Under the pieces are notes generated by a model. The model saw nothing but the letters and a program-made list of their open reading frames with translations, was not told the DNA's origin and did no database searches. A program made the translations under genes and the position numbers. Positions 15,377 to 24,531 of a stretch of DNA of 64,000 bases are shown in pieces. Source of the DNA: Bradyrhizobium vignae. Its GTDB lineage: Bacteria > Pseudomonadota > Alphaproteobacteria > Rhizobiales > Xanthobacteraceae. The DNA is taken from the NCBI RefSeq assembly GCF_004114425.1, contig NZ_RDQF01000003.1, positions 186,001 through 250,000 of the forward strand. Reading direction: 5' to 3'. Numbering within the stretch: position 1 is the first letter of the stretch; each line of letters starts with the position of its first letter.

Positions 15377-16129
15377 ATGACCGACCCGCTGCTCATCCTC
15401 ATCGCCGCCGTCTTCCTGCTCGCCGGATTCGTCAAGGGCGTGGTCGGACTCGGCCTGCCGACGGTGTCCATGGGCCTGCTCGCCGTGAGCATGGCCCCGA
15501 GCCGCGCCATCGCCATCGTGATCGTGCCGGCCATCATCACCAACATCTGGCAGACCTTCGTCGGCCCGTATTTGCGCGACATCCTGCGGCGGCTGTGGCC
15601 GCTGATGATCGGCACCGTGGTCGGCTGCTGGCTCAATGCCGGCGCGCTGACCGGCCCCCATGCGCGCTACGGCACGATCGTGCTCGGCATCCTGCTCGTT
15701 GTTTACGCCATCATCGGGCTGAGCAAATTCCACTTCCGCGTCGCGCCGCAGAACGAGAAATGGGTGGGCGGCGTAGTCGGCCTCGTCACCGGGGTGATCT
15801 CGGCCTCGACCGGCGTGCAGGTCATCCCCTCGATGCCATTCATGCAGGCGATCGGCATGGAGAAGGACGAATTGGTGCAGGCACTAGGCGTGTTCTTCAC
15901 CACCGCGACGCTCGCGCTCGCGTTCAACCTGACCGCCGGCGGATTGCTGACCCCCGCCAATGCCGTGCCTGGAGCCATCGCCATGGCGATGGCCTTCGCC
16001 GGCATGTATATCGGCCAGTCAGTGCGTGCACGGATGCCGGCCGAAGCGTTTCGGCGCTGGTTCCTGATCGCGATGATCCTGCTCGGCCTGTATCTCGCCG
16101 GCAGCGCGCTGGCGAGGGAGTTCGCTTGA
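15377..16129 (+). CDS. TauE/SafE family membrane exporter
   Basis: A 250-residue integral membrane protein from ATG 15377, with about eight hydrophobic segments. The two half-repeats typical of TauE/SafE are visible: AGFVKGVVGLGLPTVSMGLL near the start and GGVVGLVTGVISASTGVQVIPSMPFM in the second half. The family moves sulfite, sulfoacetate and related anions across the inner membrane. The divergent LysR gene is the likely regulator. It ends 6 bases before the convergent LysE gene. Confidence 0.88.
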   Translation: MTDPLLILIAAVFLLAGFVKGVVGLGLPTVSMGLLAVSMAPSRAIAIVIVPAIITNIWQTFVGPYLRDILRRLWPLMIGTVVGCWLNAGALTGPHARYGTIVLGILLVVYAIIGLSKFHFRVAPQNEKWVGGVVGLVTGVISASTGVQVIPSMPFMQAIGMEKDELVQALGVFFTTATLALAFNLTAGGLLTPANAVPGAIAMAMAFAGMYIGQSVRARMPAEAFRRWFLIAMILLGLYLAGSALAREFA

Positions 16130-16135
16130 AGGAAG

Positions 16136-16768
16136 TTACCGCGTCTCCAGCATGGCAACGCGGATGCCGAGATAGATGAAGAGACCGCCGAGCGCGCGGT
16201 TGATCCAGGCGATCGCGCCCTCGGACTGACGCAGCCGGTTGGCGGCCTTGGCCGCGAACGCGGCGAGCACGAGGCACCACAACGTGCCCGTAAAGATGAA
16301 GATCAGGCCGAGCGTCAGGAAGGCGAGCGGCTTGTGTGGCGCATCGGCTGCGACGAATTGCGGCAGGAAGGCCAGGAAGAACAGCGCGACCTTGGGGTTG
16401 AGCGCGTTGGTGAAGACGCCCTGGAGGAAGACCCGCCGCAATGAACTCCGCACCGGCTCGTCGACGCTTGGGGCCAGTATCGGGCGCGACCACAGCATCT
16501 GAAGCCCGGTCACGACGAGATAGGCCGCGCCGACCAGCTTCAGGATCGAGAACGCGGTGGACGATGCCATCAGCAGGGCCGAAAGCCCGATCGCCGCGCC
16601 CGCGACATGGACAAAGCAGCCGCAACTGATGCCGAAGGCGGCAGCGGCGCCGCCCCGCCAGCCCATCTGCATGCTGCGGCCGATCACATAGACCGAATCC
16701 GGCCCCGGCGTGATGTTGAGCAGCACGCCAGACAGTACGAAAAGCCCGATTTCGTGAATACCCAGCAT
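16136..16768 (-). CDS. LysE family amino-acid exporter
   Basis: A 210-residue inner-membrane protein with six hydrophobic segments. The opening VLLNITPGPDSVYVIGRSM is the family signature (NITPGPD), then GISCGCFVHVAGAAIGLSALL and FLQGVFTNALNPKVALFFLAFLPQF. These proteins export amino acids or homoserine-like metabolites. It converges on the TauE gene with only 6 bases between the stops. The substrate cannot be assigned. Confidence 0.9.
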   Translation of the reverse strand: MLGIHEIGLFVLSGVLLNITPGPDSVYVIGRSMQMGWRGGAAAAFGISCGCFVHVAGAAIGLSALLMASSTAFSILKLVGAAYLVVTGLQMLWSRPILAPSVDEPVRSSLRRVFLQGVFTNALNPKVALFFLAFLPQFVAADAPHKPLAFLTLGLIFIFTGTLWCLVLAAFAAKAANRLRQSEGAIAWINRALGGLFIYLGIRVAMLETR

Positions 16769-16984
16769 GCAAGCTGCCTCCCGCCGCCCCGTCCAGGTTC
16801 CGCTTAGTCGGTTCTCCCGTCCCCGTCCATCGCCGGGATTGCCTAGGATTTACCTCGAATTTGCAATGCGGATCATACTTCCGCTCGGCCACATCTGCTT
16901 TATAAGGGCAGGGTTCTTGAAATGCGGGATTCGAGGCGACTGCCACGTCGTGGCCGGTCCCCTATCCCCTGGAGCTTTGCGGAT

Positions 16985-18781
16985 ATGGAAAGACGTCTGG
17001 CTGCCATCGTCTGCGCCGATGTCGCCGGCTATTCGCGCATGATGGGCAGCGACGAGGCCGGCACCCATGCCGCCTTCAAGGCCCATCGCGCCGCGATTCA
17101 CCCCATCATCCTCAATCACGGCGGCCGCGTCGTGAAGAACACCGGCGATGGCTTCCTGCTGGAGTTCGCCTCCATCGTCGGCGCGACTGAAGCTGCGATC
17201 GCGATGCAGACGCTGATGGCGGAGCGCAACCACCATCTCCCTGCCGACCGCGCCATGCAATTCCGGCTCGGCATCCATATGGGCGACGTCATCGCCGACG
17301 AGGACGAGGTCTTCGGCGACGATGTCAATATTGCCGTCCGCCTCGAATCCGTGGCGAGCCCCGGCGGCTTCGCGATCTCGGCCAAGGCCTATCGGGAGGC
17401 GAGCAAGCATCTCGCCGTGCCGTTGACTGACGCCGGCGACCACCGCTTCAAGAACATCAAGGATGCGGTCGGGGTCTTTACCTGGATGCCCGAGGGCGCG
17501 CCGGCGCTCGCGCCCGAGCTGCGGGAAGCATCCGCCCTTTCGCAGCAGTACCGCACCGCGATCGTCGGCGTGCTTCCCTTCACCAATCTCAGCGACGCTC
17601 AGGATGAATATTTCTCCGACGGTCTCACCGAGGATCTGATCCACGCGCTGTCGCTGCAATCCTTCTATCGCGTGCTGAGCCGCAACTCGACCTTCGCCTT
17701 CAAGGGCAAGAATGTGAGCACGCGCCTGATCGCGCGCGAGATCGACGCCTCCTATCTGATCCAGGGCTCGGTGCGGCGCGCCGGCGCCAAGATCCGCGTC
17801 ACCGCCGAGCTGATCGCACCGGAAACCGGCGAGCAGCTCTGGACCGGCCGCTACGACCGCGACATCGGCGACCTCTTCGCGATGCAGGACGAGATCACGA
17901 CCAACCTGTCCGCCGCCATCGCCACCGAGATCGTTCGTGCCGAAGCCTCGGCGCCTGCGCGGCTCTCGACCGACGTGAGCGCCTGGGATCGCTTCCTCAA
18001 GGGACTGTCCCATTACTACCGGCAGACCAAGGAAGATCTCGCCGCCGCCATCGACCTGTTCCGGGAGGCCATCCGGCTCGATCCCAAGCTGTCGATCGCG
18101 CATGCCTATCTCGCCACGATCCAGATCCAGAGCATCCAGTTCGGCTGGGTCAAGGGCACGCGGGAGATGTGGGCCGAGGCGATGCATCTCGCCGAAACCA
18201 GCGTCCGGCTCGACCCGCGGTCCTCGTTCGCGTTCTCGATCCTGTCCTGGGCCCACGGCATGGAAGGCCATTATGAGGCCGCGATGGACGCCGCCAAGCG
18301 CGCGGTCGCCCTCAACCCCTACGACAACGGCGCGCGCGGGGTGCTCGGCATCTGCCATTTCATCATCGGCGAGCACCGCGAAGCGATCGAGCTGTTCTCG
18401 ATGGCCTCGCAGCGCGACAACAGCGATCCGCGCTACCAATGGGCCGCGCTGAACGCCTTCAGTCATTACCTTCTGCGCCAATATGATGCGACGCTGTCAT
18501 GGGCCCGCGAGCAGCTCTACATCAACCCGAACCACATGCAGGCGCTGGCGATCCGCGCCGCGGCGCTGGCGCAACTGGGCCGGAGCAGCGAGGCGGCCGA
18601 GGCTACCTCCGTGCTCATGGGCAACTACCCAACCCTGAACGTCGATCGTCACCTGCGCAATTTCCACTGGAAGCGGCCCGAGGACATCGCCCATTACCGC
18701 GAGGGGCTGCTGAAGGCGGGCGTGCCGCTCGGCAAGCTGACCCTGGTCCAGGGCCAGCTCAAACGCGCCGCCGAATCCTGA
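16985..18781 (+). CDS. Class III adenylate/guanylate cyclase with TPR domain
   Basis: A 598-residue protein from ATG 16985. Residues 1-165 are a class III cyclase domain: RRLAAIVCADVAGYSRMMG (metal Asp), GGRVVKNTGDGFLLEF (second Asp) and FGDDVNIAVRLE. Residues 190-340 carry the TolB-like region (VLPFTNLSDAQDEYFSDGLTE ... SYLIQGSVRRAG ... GRYDRDIGDLFAMQDEI). The rest is tetratricopeptide repeats. This fusion is abundant in Bradyrhizobium and is thought to make cAMP in response to protein-protein signals. No membrane segment is seen. The gene stands alone. Confidence 0.9.
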   Translation: MERRLAAIVCADVAGYSRMMGSDEAGTHAAFKAHRAAIHPIILNHGGRVVKNTGDGFLLEFASIVGATEAAIAMQTLMAERNHHLPADRAMQFRLGIHMGDVIADEDEVFGDDVNIAVRLESVASPGGFAISAKAYREASKHLAVPLTDAGDHRFKNIKDAVGVFTWMPEGAPALAPELREASALSQQYRTAIVGVLPFTNLSDAQDEYFSDGLTEDLIHALSLQSFYRVLSRNSTFAFKGKNVSTRLIAREIDASYLIQGSVRRAGAKIRVTAELIAPETGEQLWTGRYDRDIGDLFAMQDEITTNLSAAIATEIVRAEASAPARLSTDVSAWDRFLKGLSHYYRQTKEDLAAAIDLFREAIRLDPKLSIAHAYLATIQIQSIQFGWVKGTREMWAEAMHLAETSVRLDPRSSFAFSILSWAHGMEGHYEAAMDAAKRAVALNPYDNGARGVLGICHFIIGEHREAIELFSMASQRDNSDPRYQWAALNAFSHYLLRQYDATLSWAREQLYINPNHMQALAIRAAALAQLGRSSEAAEATSVLMGNYPTLNVDRHLRNFHWKRPEDIAHYREGLLKAGVPLGKLTLVQGQLKRAAES

Positions 18782-18832
18782 CGGGCGGGTCGCGATCCCG
18801 CACTTCGCGGCAAGCTGCGCGCGCCCGCGGTG

Positions 18833-18861
18833 TTGACACGACAGTGAAATCAGCCACACTT
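18833..18861 (+). promoter_or_regulatory. Candidate promoter of the di-heme cytochrome gene
   Basis: TTGACA at 18833-18838, a 17-bp spacer and ACACTT at 18856-18861. It lies about 100 bases before the start at 18965. The -35 is perfect and the -10 is poor. Confidence 0.35.
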
Positions 18862-18964
18862 CATTGCACGCTGAAGTAGAATAGCTTGCTGTCGGTTTGT
18901 TAGAACTTTCCGCGCTTGATCGGCGCGTCTTTTTTTGCGATTCGCCGTTTTCAGGATTTGGGCC

Positions 18965-21775
18965 ATGCATGACCGCGCTTCGAAGCCGCCCTTCGACCCC
19001 TCGATCCAGGTCTCCCCGAACAATCCCTGTCCGTTCCTGCGCGGCCTCGTCGGCGAAGGCTTCGTCGATGGCGGCACCGTCCCGCTCCGGACGCTGTCAC
19101 AGACCATCGCCAATGCAAGCGGCGAGGCGGGGCTGAAGAAGGTTTCGGCCCGCATCCAGGTGCGCGGCGTCGCGCTGATCGCCAACGGCGCCTGTCACAT
19201 CCTGCAGAGCATCTTCTGGGGCGCGCAGCTCGATATGCTGCGCGGCGGTCCGCTCGATAAGCTCGGTGCCGGCTCGCGCATCCTCGGCGTCGACGGGCGC
19301 GTCAACGAGGACGAGATTGCGCGTCTCGCCAGCTTCGGCGGCACCTATACCGATCCCGATGGCGGCGGCACCGAGACCGGCCTCAACGCTTCGCAAATCC
19401 AGACCTTCATGAAGGACAATCTCAAGCGCGCCGGCAAGCAAGCGCGCTGGTACTACCCGATCCTGATGAAGTTCGAATGGCCGATCCTGCTCAAGATCAT
19501 GGGCAAGGGCCAGGGTGATGACCGCTATCTCAGCGTGGCCGAGGTGAGGACATTGTTCAACGAGCGCAAATTCCCTGATAGGATCACCCAGCGAGTCGTC
19601 AGCCAGCCGGTCACCCCGCCCTCGCTGATCTTGCGCGCTGCCGGCGGACTCGTTGCCGCTCTTCTCGTCTTTGGTGTCGTGGCGCTGCGCTTTCCGGATC
19701 AATTCCAGCCGATGCTGCCAGGCATCTTCGGCGACCTGGTGGCGCCGCCATTGCCAGAGCACGTCGAGCCCCGGGCCGCATACTGGCTCGAGCAGAACTG
19801 GGCGCTGGAGGACCGGCACTGGTTTCATCACGCCAGCCAGGGCACCGCGACCTTCCCGGTGCCCTACCGCTGGTTCATGGCGCTCGAGCAGCCGCGGCTT
19901 CATTTCTTCGCAAAGCCCGGGATGCTGCACGACAGCGACCATCTGCAGCGCTTCGGCTTCATCCCGAGCCCGCAGACGATCGACACCGACGATGCCACGC
20001 TGCGCCGGTTCGGCTATGCCAACGTCTATGACAAGACCAAGCCGGTGCCGGCGCGGCTCTGGGATCCGCCGGTGAACTGGGGTCGCCAAGCCGAAAACGT
20101 CGACGGCCTGCCCGTCGGCTTCGCGCGGATGACGGGCGTCCCCGATCCTGCGACCGGCCAGATCGGCGAGGACCGGATCGGCCTGACCTGCGCCGCCTGC
20201 CACACCGGCCAGATCCACTACAAGGGCATCGATATCCGCTTCGACGGCGGCCCGGCAATGACCGACCTCAGGAAGCTCGAGGTCACGACCGGCCTGTCGA
20301 TCGCCTACACGCTCTACGTCCCGGGTCGGTTCACGCGCTTCGCCGATCGCGTGCTCGGCGCCTCGGCCAGCGATGCGGACCGCGATGCGCTGAAGCAGAA
20401 GCTGCGTGCGATCAGCACGTTCCTGATCGACTGGGAGAAGACCTACGCGAAAACCATCGAGGGCAAGACGAGGTTCAACGAGAAGACGAAGCGGCAAGAG
20501 CCACAGCAGGACACGGAGGAAGGATACGGCCGTCTCGACGCGCTCAACCGCATCGGTAATCAGGTGTTCGCCCAGGACATGGCGCTCAGCGGCCTCAGCG
20601 GCTTCGAGAAGAATCTGCACGCCAAGGACGCGCCGGTCAGTTTCCCGCCGATCTGGACCGTACCCTGGCTCAAATACGCGCAATATGACGCGTCCATCGA
20701 GCAACCGCTGATCCGCAATGCCGGCGAAGCGCTGGGCGTGACCGCGCTGCTCAATCTGTCCGACACTACGCCCAAGGACAGGCTGTTCCGCTCGTCGATG
20801 GATGTCAAGAATCTGAACTGGATCGAGGATCTGTTGAAGGGGTCGCCGCCCTATCCGAAAAAGCAGCTCTCCGGGCTGACATCGCCGAAATGGCCGTCGG
20901 ACATCTTCGGTGATGACGCCTGGAAGATCGATGGTGAGCGCGTCAAGAACGGCCGCAAGCTGTACGCGCAACTCTGTGCCGAATGCCATCTCGGGCCGGT
21001 CAACGATCCCGTGTTCGACGCCGAGTTTCCGGATCAAAGCATCTGGTCCTCGTCGCGCTGGGAGACCATCGGCGCCGACAAATTCCTGAACGAGGTCCAG
21101 AAAAGCGTCAAAGGCATGGGGACCGATCCCGCTCAGGCCAGCGTGCTGGAGACGCGGACGATTCAGGTACCGGGCTTTCTCAAGCTCGATCCCTCGCAGA
21201 AGCTCAATGCCTGGTGGAACTGTAATCTGCCGGATGTTTCTTCGACCGACATGCCGTACTCGCTTGGGCTGATGGTGCTCGTCGACATCGTCGCCCGCAA
21301 GGCGATGGACGATGCGAAGATCGACCCGAAGGTTCAGCAGGCCTGGTGGGGTGAGCGCAAGAACTGCCCCAATCCCGGTCCGCAACCGCCCGACAAGAAG
21401 GAGCCGCGGCCCTGGTATCGTGCGCGCCCGCTCAACGGCGTCTGGGCCACCGCGCCTTATCTGCACAACGGATCGGTGCCCTCGCTCTACTGGATGCTGA
21501 GCCCTGCGGCCGAGCGTCCCAAATCGTTCTGCATGGGCGGTGATCGCGACTATGATCCGAAGCAGGTCGGCTTCGCGGTCTCTGACGGTGAGAGCTGCAA
21601 GACCGGGCAGTCGCGTTTCTCGACGCGGGCGTCTGATGGCACCGAGTTGTTCGGCAACAGCAATGCCGGCCACTCGTTCGACGGCACACCGGGCCCCGGA
21701 AAGGACGGCACCATCGGCCGCGTGCTCAAGGAGCAGGAGCGCTACGACCTGATCGAGTATCTGAAGACGCTGTGA
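18965..21775 (+). CDS. Membrane-anchored di-heme cytochrome c peroxidase-like protein
   Basis: A 936-residue protein from ATG 18965. Residues 1-215 form a domain without heme motifs (NPCPFLRGLVGEGFVDGGTV... DPDGGGTETGLNASQ, an EF-hand-like acidic loop). A transmembrane helix follows near 220-242 (AAGGLVAALLVFGVVALRF). The C-terminal part has two c-type heme sites, CAACH near residue 409 and CAECH near residue 670, plus RPLNGVWATAPYLHNGSVPSL, a signature of di-heme peroxidase relatives. There is no cleavable signal, so the helix probably places the heme part in the periplasm. The substrate is unknown; no partner gene is adjacent. Confidence 0.8.
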   Translation: MHDRASKPPFDPSIQVSPNNPCPFLRGLVGEGFVDGGTVPLRTLSQTIANASGEAGLKKVSARIQVRGVALIANGACHILQSIFWGAQLDMLRGGPLDKLGAGSRILGVDGRVNEDEIARLASFGGTYTDPDGGGTETGLNASQIQTFMKDNLKRAGKQARWYYPILMKFEWPILLKIMGKGQGDDRYLSVAEVRTLFNERKFPDRITQRVVSQPVTPPSLILRAAGGLVAALLVFGVVALRFPDQFQPMLPGIFGDLVAPPLPEHVEPRAAYWLEQNWALEDRHWFHHASQGTATFPVPYRWFMALEQPRLHFFAKPGMLHDSDHLQRFGFIPSPQTIDTDDATLRRFGYANVYDKTKPVPARLWDPPVNWGRQAENVDGLPVGFARMTGVPDPATGQIGEDRIGLTCAACHTGQIHYKGIDIRFDGGPAMTDLRKLEVTTGLSIAYTLYVPGRFTRFADRVLGASASDADRDALKQKLRAISTFLIDWEKTYAKTIEGKTRFNEKTKRQEPQQDTEEGYGRLDALNRIGNQVFAQDMALSGLSGFEKNLHAKDAPVSFPPIWTVPWLKYAQYDASIEQPLIRNAGEALGVTALLNLSDTTPKDRLFRSSMDVKNLNWIEDLLKGSPPYPKKQLSGLTSPKWPSDIFGDDAWKIDGERVKNGRKLYAQLCAECHLGPVNDPVFDAEFPDQSIWSSSRWETIGADKFLNEVQKSVKGMGTDPAQASVLETRTIQVPGFLKLDPSQKLNAWWNCNLPDVSSTDMPYSLGLMVLVDIVARKAMDDAKIDPKVQQAWWGERKNCPNPGPQPPDKKEPRPWYRARPLNGVWATAPYLHNGSVPSLYWMLSPAAERPKSFCMGGDRDYDPKQVGFAVSDGESCKTGQSRFSTRASDGTELFGNSNAGHSFDGTPGPGKDGTIGRVLKEQERYDLIEYLKTL

Positions 21776-21786
21776 ATGACCTCGTC

Positions 21787-21869
21787 GTCATGGCCGGGCT
21801 TGTCCCGGCGATCCACGATCTTTGCTGCGGCACCAGGAACGTGGATGCCCGGGACAAGCCCGGCATGAC
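21787..21869. repeat. Palindromic intergenic repeat (REP-like)
   Basis: GTCATGGCCGGGCTTGTCCC and its near-complement GGGACAAGCCCGGCATGAC form the two arms of an 83-bp imperfect palindrome. It lies between convergent genes and can act as a terminator structure. Confidence 0.7.
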
Positions 21870-21877
21870 GAAGATCC

Positions 21878-22825
21878 TCACTTGAACAGCGGCGTGCCCG
21901 GCACGAAGGCGTCGAAGGCGGCCCAGAACTGGGAGCGGTAGCGGTCTTGCTCCTGGAGGATCTCGTGCTTGGAGCCGGCGATCACGAGATGAGAGCCGGC
22001 GCGCAAGTGATAGGCGAACTCCTCGATCGCGGCGGTCGAGACCACGGTGTCGTTGGACGCCGCCAGCATCAGGATCGGTTGGCGGATCTGAGAAGGGTAG
22101 TTCACGCGCTTGAAAATGTGCATCGCGCGGAAGGCGGTATCGGCCCAGGCGACCGTCGGTGACGCCAGTCCGAGCGTCGGGTCTTCCTCCAGGATCGCGG
22201 CATTGCGCGCATAGCGCACCGGGTCGCTGGTCAGGGGATTGTTGATGAAGGGATCGAGCCCGGTGAGGCGGTCGCTGCCGCCGGGAACGTAACGGCCCCC
22301 CTGCCCGAGCAGGCGCATCGTCTTGAGCAGCGCACGCACCGGAAACGAGGTGGTGCGCCCGGGCAGGTCGATCATCGGCGCCGACAGCACCATGCGGTCG
22401 AACCAGCGCTTGCCGGCATGCGCCACCCGCAGCAGCACAGTGCCGCCCATGGAGTGGGCCAGCGCGAAGAAGGGCGGCGGGCAATCCGGCAGCACCACCT
22501 GCTGCACGAAGGTCTCGACGTCGATCTCGAAATCGGAGAAGTCGCGCACATAGCCCTTGCGCGGATCGCGCAGACGGCGCGACGAGTGGCCCTGCCCGCG
22601 CCAGTCGATCATCGCCACCGCAAAGCCGCGATCGCGCAAGTCACGCACCGTCTCGAAATATTTCTCGATCTGCTCGCTGCGCCCGGTGAAGACGCAGACG
22701 GTGCCCTTGCGGTTCGCCGGCGGCGCCCACCGCGCAAAGCGCAGCTCGGCGCCATCGGGTGTCTTGATGGTGCCGCTGACGACGTTTTCGGGGACGGGAT
22801 TGGACGGGATCGAGACCAGCGTCAT
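21878..22825 (-). CDS. Alpha/beta hydrolase, lysophospholipase-like
   Basis: A 315-residue serine hydrolase. It has VCVFTGRSEQIEKYFE, VAMIDWRGQGHSS, the nucleophile elbow FALAHSMGGTVLL, an acid residue in AASNDTVVS and the catalytic His in AGSKHEILQE, in the order of lysophospholipase (PldB-like) hydrolases. There is no signal peptide. It probably acts on monoacyl lipids. It is not in an operon; a REP-like repeat follows its stop. Confidence 0.85.
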   Translation of the reverse strand: MTLVSIPSNPVPENVVSGTIKTPDGAELRFARWAPPANRKGTVCVFTGRSEQIEKYFETVRDLRDRGFAVAMIDWRGQGHSSRRLRDPRKGYVRDFSDFEIDVETFVQQVVLPDCPPPFFALAHSMGGTVLLRVAHAGKRWFDRMVLSAPMIDLPGRTTSFPVRALLKTMRLLGQGGRYVPGGSDRLTGLDPFINNPLTSDPVRYARNAAILEEDPTLGLASPTVAWADTAFRAMHIFKRVNYPSQIRQPILMLAASNDTVVSTAAIEEFAYHLRAGSHLVIAGSKHEILQEQDRYRSQFWAAFDAFVPGTPLFK

Positions 22826-23030
22826 GATTGGAAGTGCTAGAAATCAAGGGGCGGGAGCGCCGAAAAGGCGCCTATCCCGCCCTCTTGAACGCCGTCTCGT
22901 TCCACCCATATCACCTTCGTGCAGGCCGCTACCAGTGTTTCGGAACCGGAACATCAGGCTGCACACAGACGAAAGCCCGGCCCGATGGCGGGCGGGTCAC
23001 CTAAACAGTCGCTCAATGGAGGACTTGACC

Positions 23031-23495
23031 ATGCGTACCTACGATCTCACCCCGTTTTATCGTTCCACCGTCGGCTTCGACCGTCTCTTCAACCTGCTCG
23101 ACCAGGCCAGCTCGGACGGCAGCCCCGGCTACCCCCCTTACAACATCGAGCGTACCGGCGAGAACGCCTACCGCATCACCGTTGCGGTCTCGGGCTTTGC
23201 CAAGGATGAGCTCTCCATCGTCGCGAAGGAAAACACGCTGACGATCAAGGGCGAGAAAGTCGCAGGCGAGAACTCGAAATCCGAAGTGCTCTACCGCGGC
23301 ATCGCCGCGCGTGCGTTCGAGCGCGCCTTCCAGCTTGCCGACTTCGTGCAGGTAAAGGACGCCTCGCTCGAGAACGGGCTGCTTCACGTCGACCTCGTCC
23401 GCGAGATTCCCGAGGCCAAGAAGCCGCGCCAGATCGCGATCAACGCCGGCGCGAAGCCGCAGGTGATCGAGAACTCGGCCGCGCAAGCCGCCTAA
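23031..23495 (+). CDS. Small heat-shock protein, Hsp20 family
   Basis: A 154-residue alpha-crystallin-type chaperone. The ATG at 23031 is preceded by GGAGG at a normal distance; the longer open frame upstream is non-coding. Family features: TPFYRSTVGFDRLFNLLD at the N terminus, PPYNIERTGENAYRITVAV, and GLLHVDLVREIPEAKKPRQI at the end of the crystallin domain. It holds unfolding proteins during heat stress. Bradyrhizobium hsp genes often have a ROSE RNA thermometer; I could not recognise one with confidence in the upstream bases. An intrinsic terminator follows at 23533. Confidence 0.92.
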   Translation: MRTYDLTPFYRSTVGFDRLFNLLDQASSDGSPGYPPYNIERTGENAYRITVAVSGFAKDELSIVAKENTLTIKGEKVAGENSKSEVLYRGIAARAFERAFQLADFVQVKDASLENGLLHVDLVREIPEAKKPRQIAINAGAKPQVIENSAAQAA

Positions 23496-23532
23496 GCCAG
23501 GCGACCAATCCAAACGACTTCCAGGTTGCGAA

Positions 23533-23560
23533 AACGCCCCGGTGCCCCGGGGCGTTTTTT
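23533..23560 (+). terminator. Intrinsic terminator after hsp20
   Basis: ACGCCCCGG/CCGGGGCGT stem with a short loop followed by six T, 37 bases after the hsp20 stop. Confidence 0.85.
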
Positions 23561-23633
23561 GCACTGCATCACAGAACGGTGAACTTCCGCTCCGTCGTTT
23601 GGGCATCGACCCCAAACAAGACGGAGAAACATC

Positions 23634-24404
23634 ATGTCACTCTGGCGCAGCCTTTTCGTCGCCGCGAGCCTCTTGGCGGTTCCCCTCAACCTTGCTCATG
23701 CCCAGACACCGCAGACGGTGAAGGCGAAGAACGTGGTGCTGGTGCACGGCGCCTGGGCCGACGGCTCGAGCTGGTCGGAGGTGATCCCGATCCTGCAGGC
23801 TGCAGGCCTGCATGTGACGGCCGTGCAGAATCCGCTGTCCTCGCTTGCCGATTCCGTCGAGGCGACCAAGCGGGCGCTGGCCGAGCAGGACGGCCCGACC
23901 GTGCTGGTCGCGCATTCCTGGGGCGGCACCGTGATCAGCCAGGTCGGCACCGACCCGAAGGTCACCGGCCTCGTCTAGGTCGCCGCACGCGCGCCCGACG
24001 CGAACGAGGATTTCGTCGCGCTGTCAAAACAGTTTCCGACGGGACCGGCGCGCGCCGGCATCGTCGAGCGCGACGGCTACACAAAACTTTCGGAAGACGC
24101 GTTCCTGAAATACTTTGCCAACGGCGTGAAGCCGGAGCAGGCGAAGGAGCTCTACGCCGTGCAGTGGCCGACGGCCGCCTCGATCTTTGCCGGCCGCACC
24201 ACGGAAGCCGCATGGCACGCCAAGCCGAGCTGGTACGCGGTGTCGAAGAACGATTACACCATCAACCCCGATTTCGAGCGCTTCCTCGCCAAGCGCATGA
24301 ACGCCACTACGATCGAGCTCGACGCCGGCCATCTCTCGCTGGTGTCACATCCGAAGGAGGTGGCGAACTTGATCCTGGACGCGGCGGGGTATCCGCGGAG
24401 CTAA
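23634..24404 (+). pseudogene. Exported alpha/beta hydrolase interrupted by one amber codon
   Basis: The frame from ATG 23634 encodes a signal peptide (SLFVAASLLAVPLNLAHA), VVLVHGAWADGSSW and the nucleophile elbow VLVAHSWGGTVIS, then meets TAG at 23976-23978. The same frame continues without a shift as VAARAPDANEDF, YAVQWPTAASIF and the catalytic-His region LDAGHLSLVSHP to a normal end at 24404. Relatives have Tyr at the stop (GLVYVAA-like), so a single base change TAC/TAT to TAG explains it. As written only 114 residues would be made, lacking the His. Sequencing error or recent decay are the alternatives. Confidence 0.85.
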
Positions 24405-24420
24405 GGTGATTGCGTGAATG

Positions 24421-24452
24421 CAAAAGGCGCCTGAGTTATTCGGGCGCCTTTT
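24421..24452. terminator. Bidirectional intrinsic terminator
   Basis: AAAAGGCGCC pairs with GGCGCCTTTT around an 11-base loop. A and T runs on both sides allow use in both directions, between the broken hydrolase and the convergent Ala/Pro-rich gene. Confidence 0.8.
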
Positions 24453-24531
24453 GTTTTGCTCCAATGTCGTCCTGGCCTGGTGCGCCATTGCGCACGGGAG
24501 CCAGGACCCATTACCCCAACGCACCACCTCG

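Noticed and set aside
16850..18481. Open frame of 543 codons opposite the cyclase-TPR gene
   Set aside because: The opposite strand holds complete class III cyclase motifs; this frame has none.
19097..21673. Open frame of 858 codons opposite the di-heme cytochrome gene
   Set aside because: The plus strand has two CxxCH heme sites and a membrane helix; the minus frame has no family features and is a codon-bias shadow.
22921..23030. ROSE-type RNA thermometer before hsp20
   Set aside because: Expected from Bradyrhizobium biology, but I could not pair a convincing anti-Shine-Dalgarno hairpin with GGAGG. Only a weak GCTC/GGAG pair is seen.
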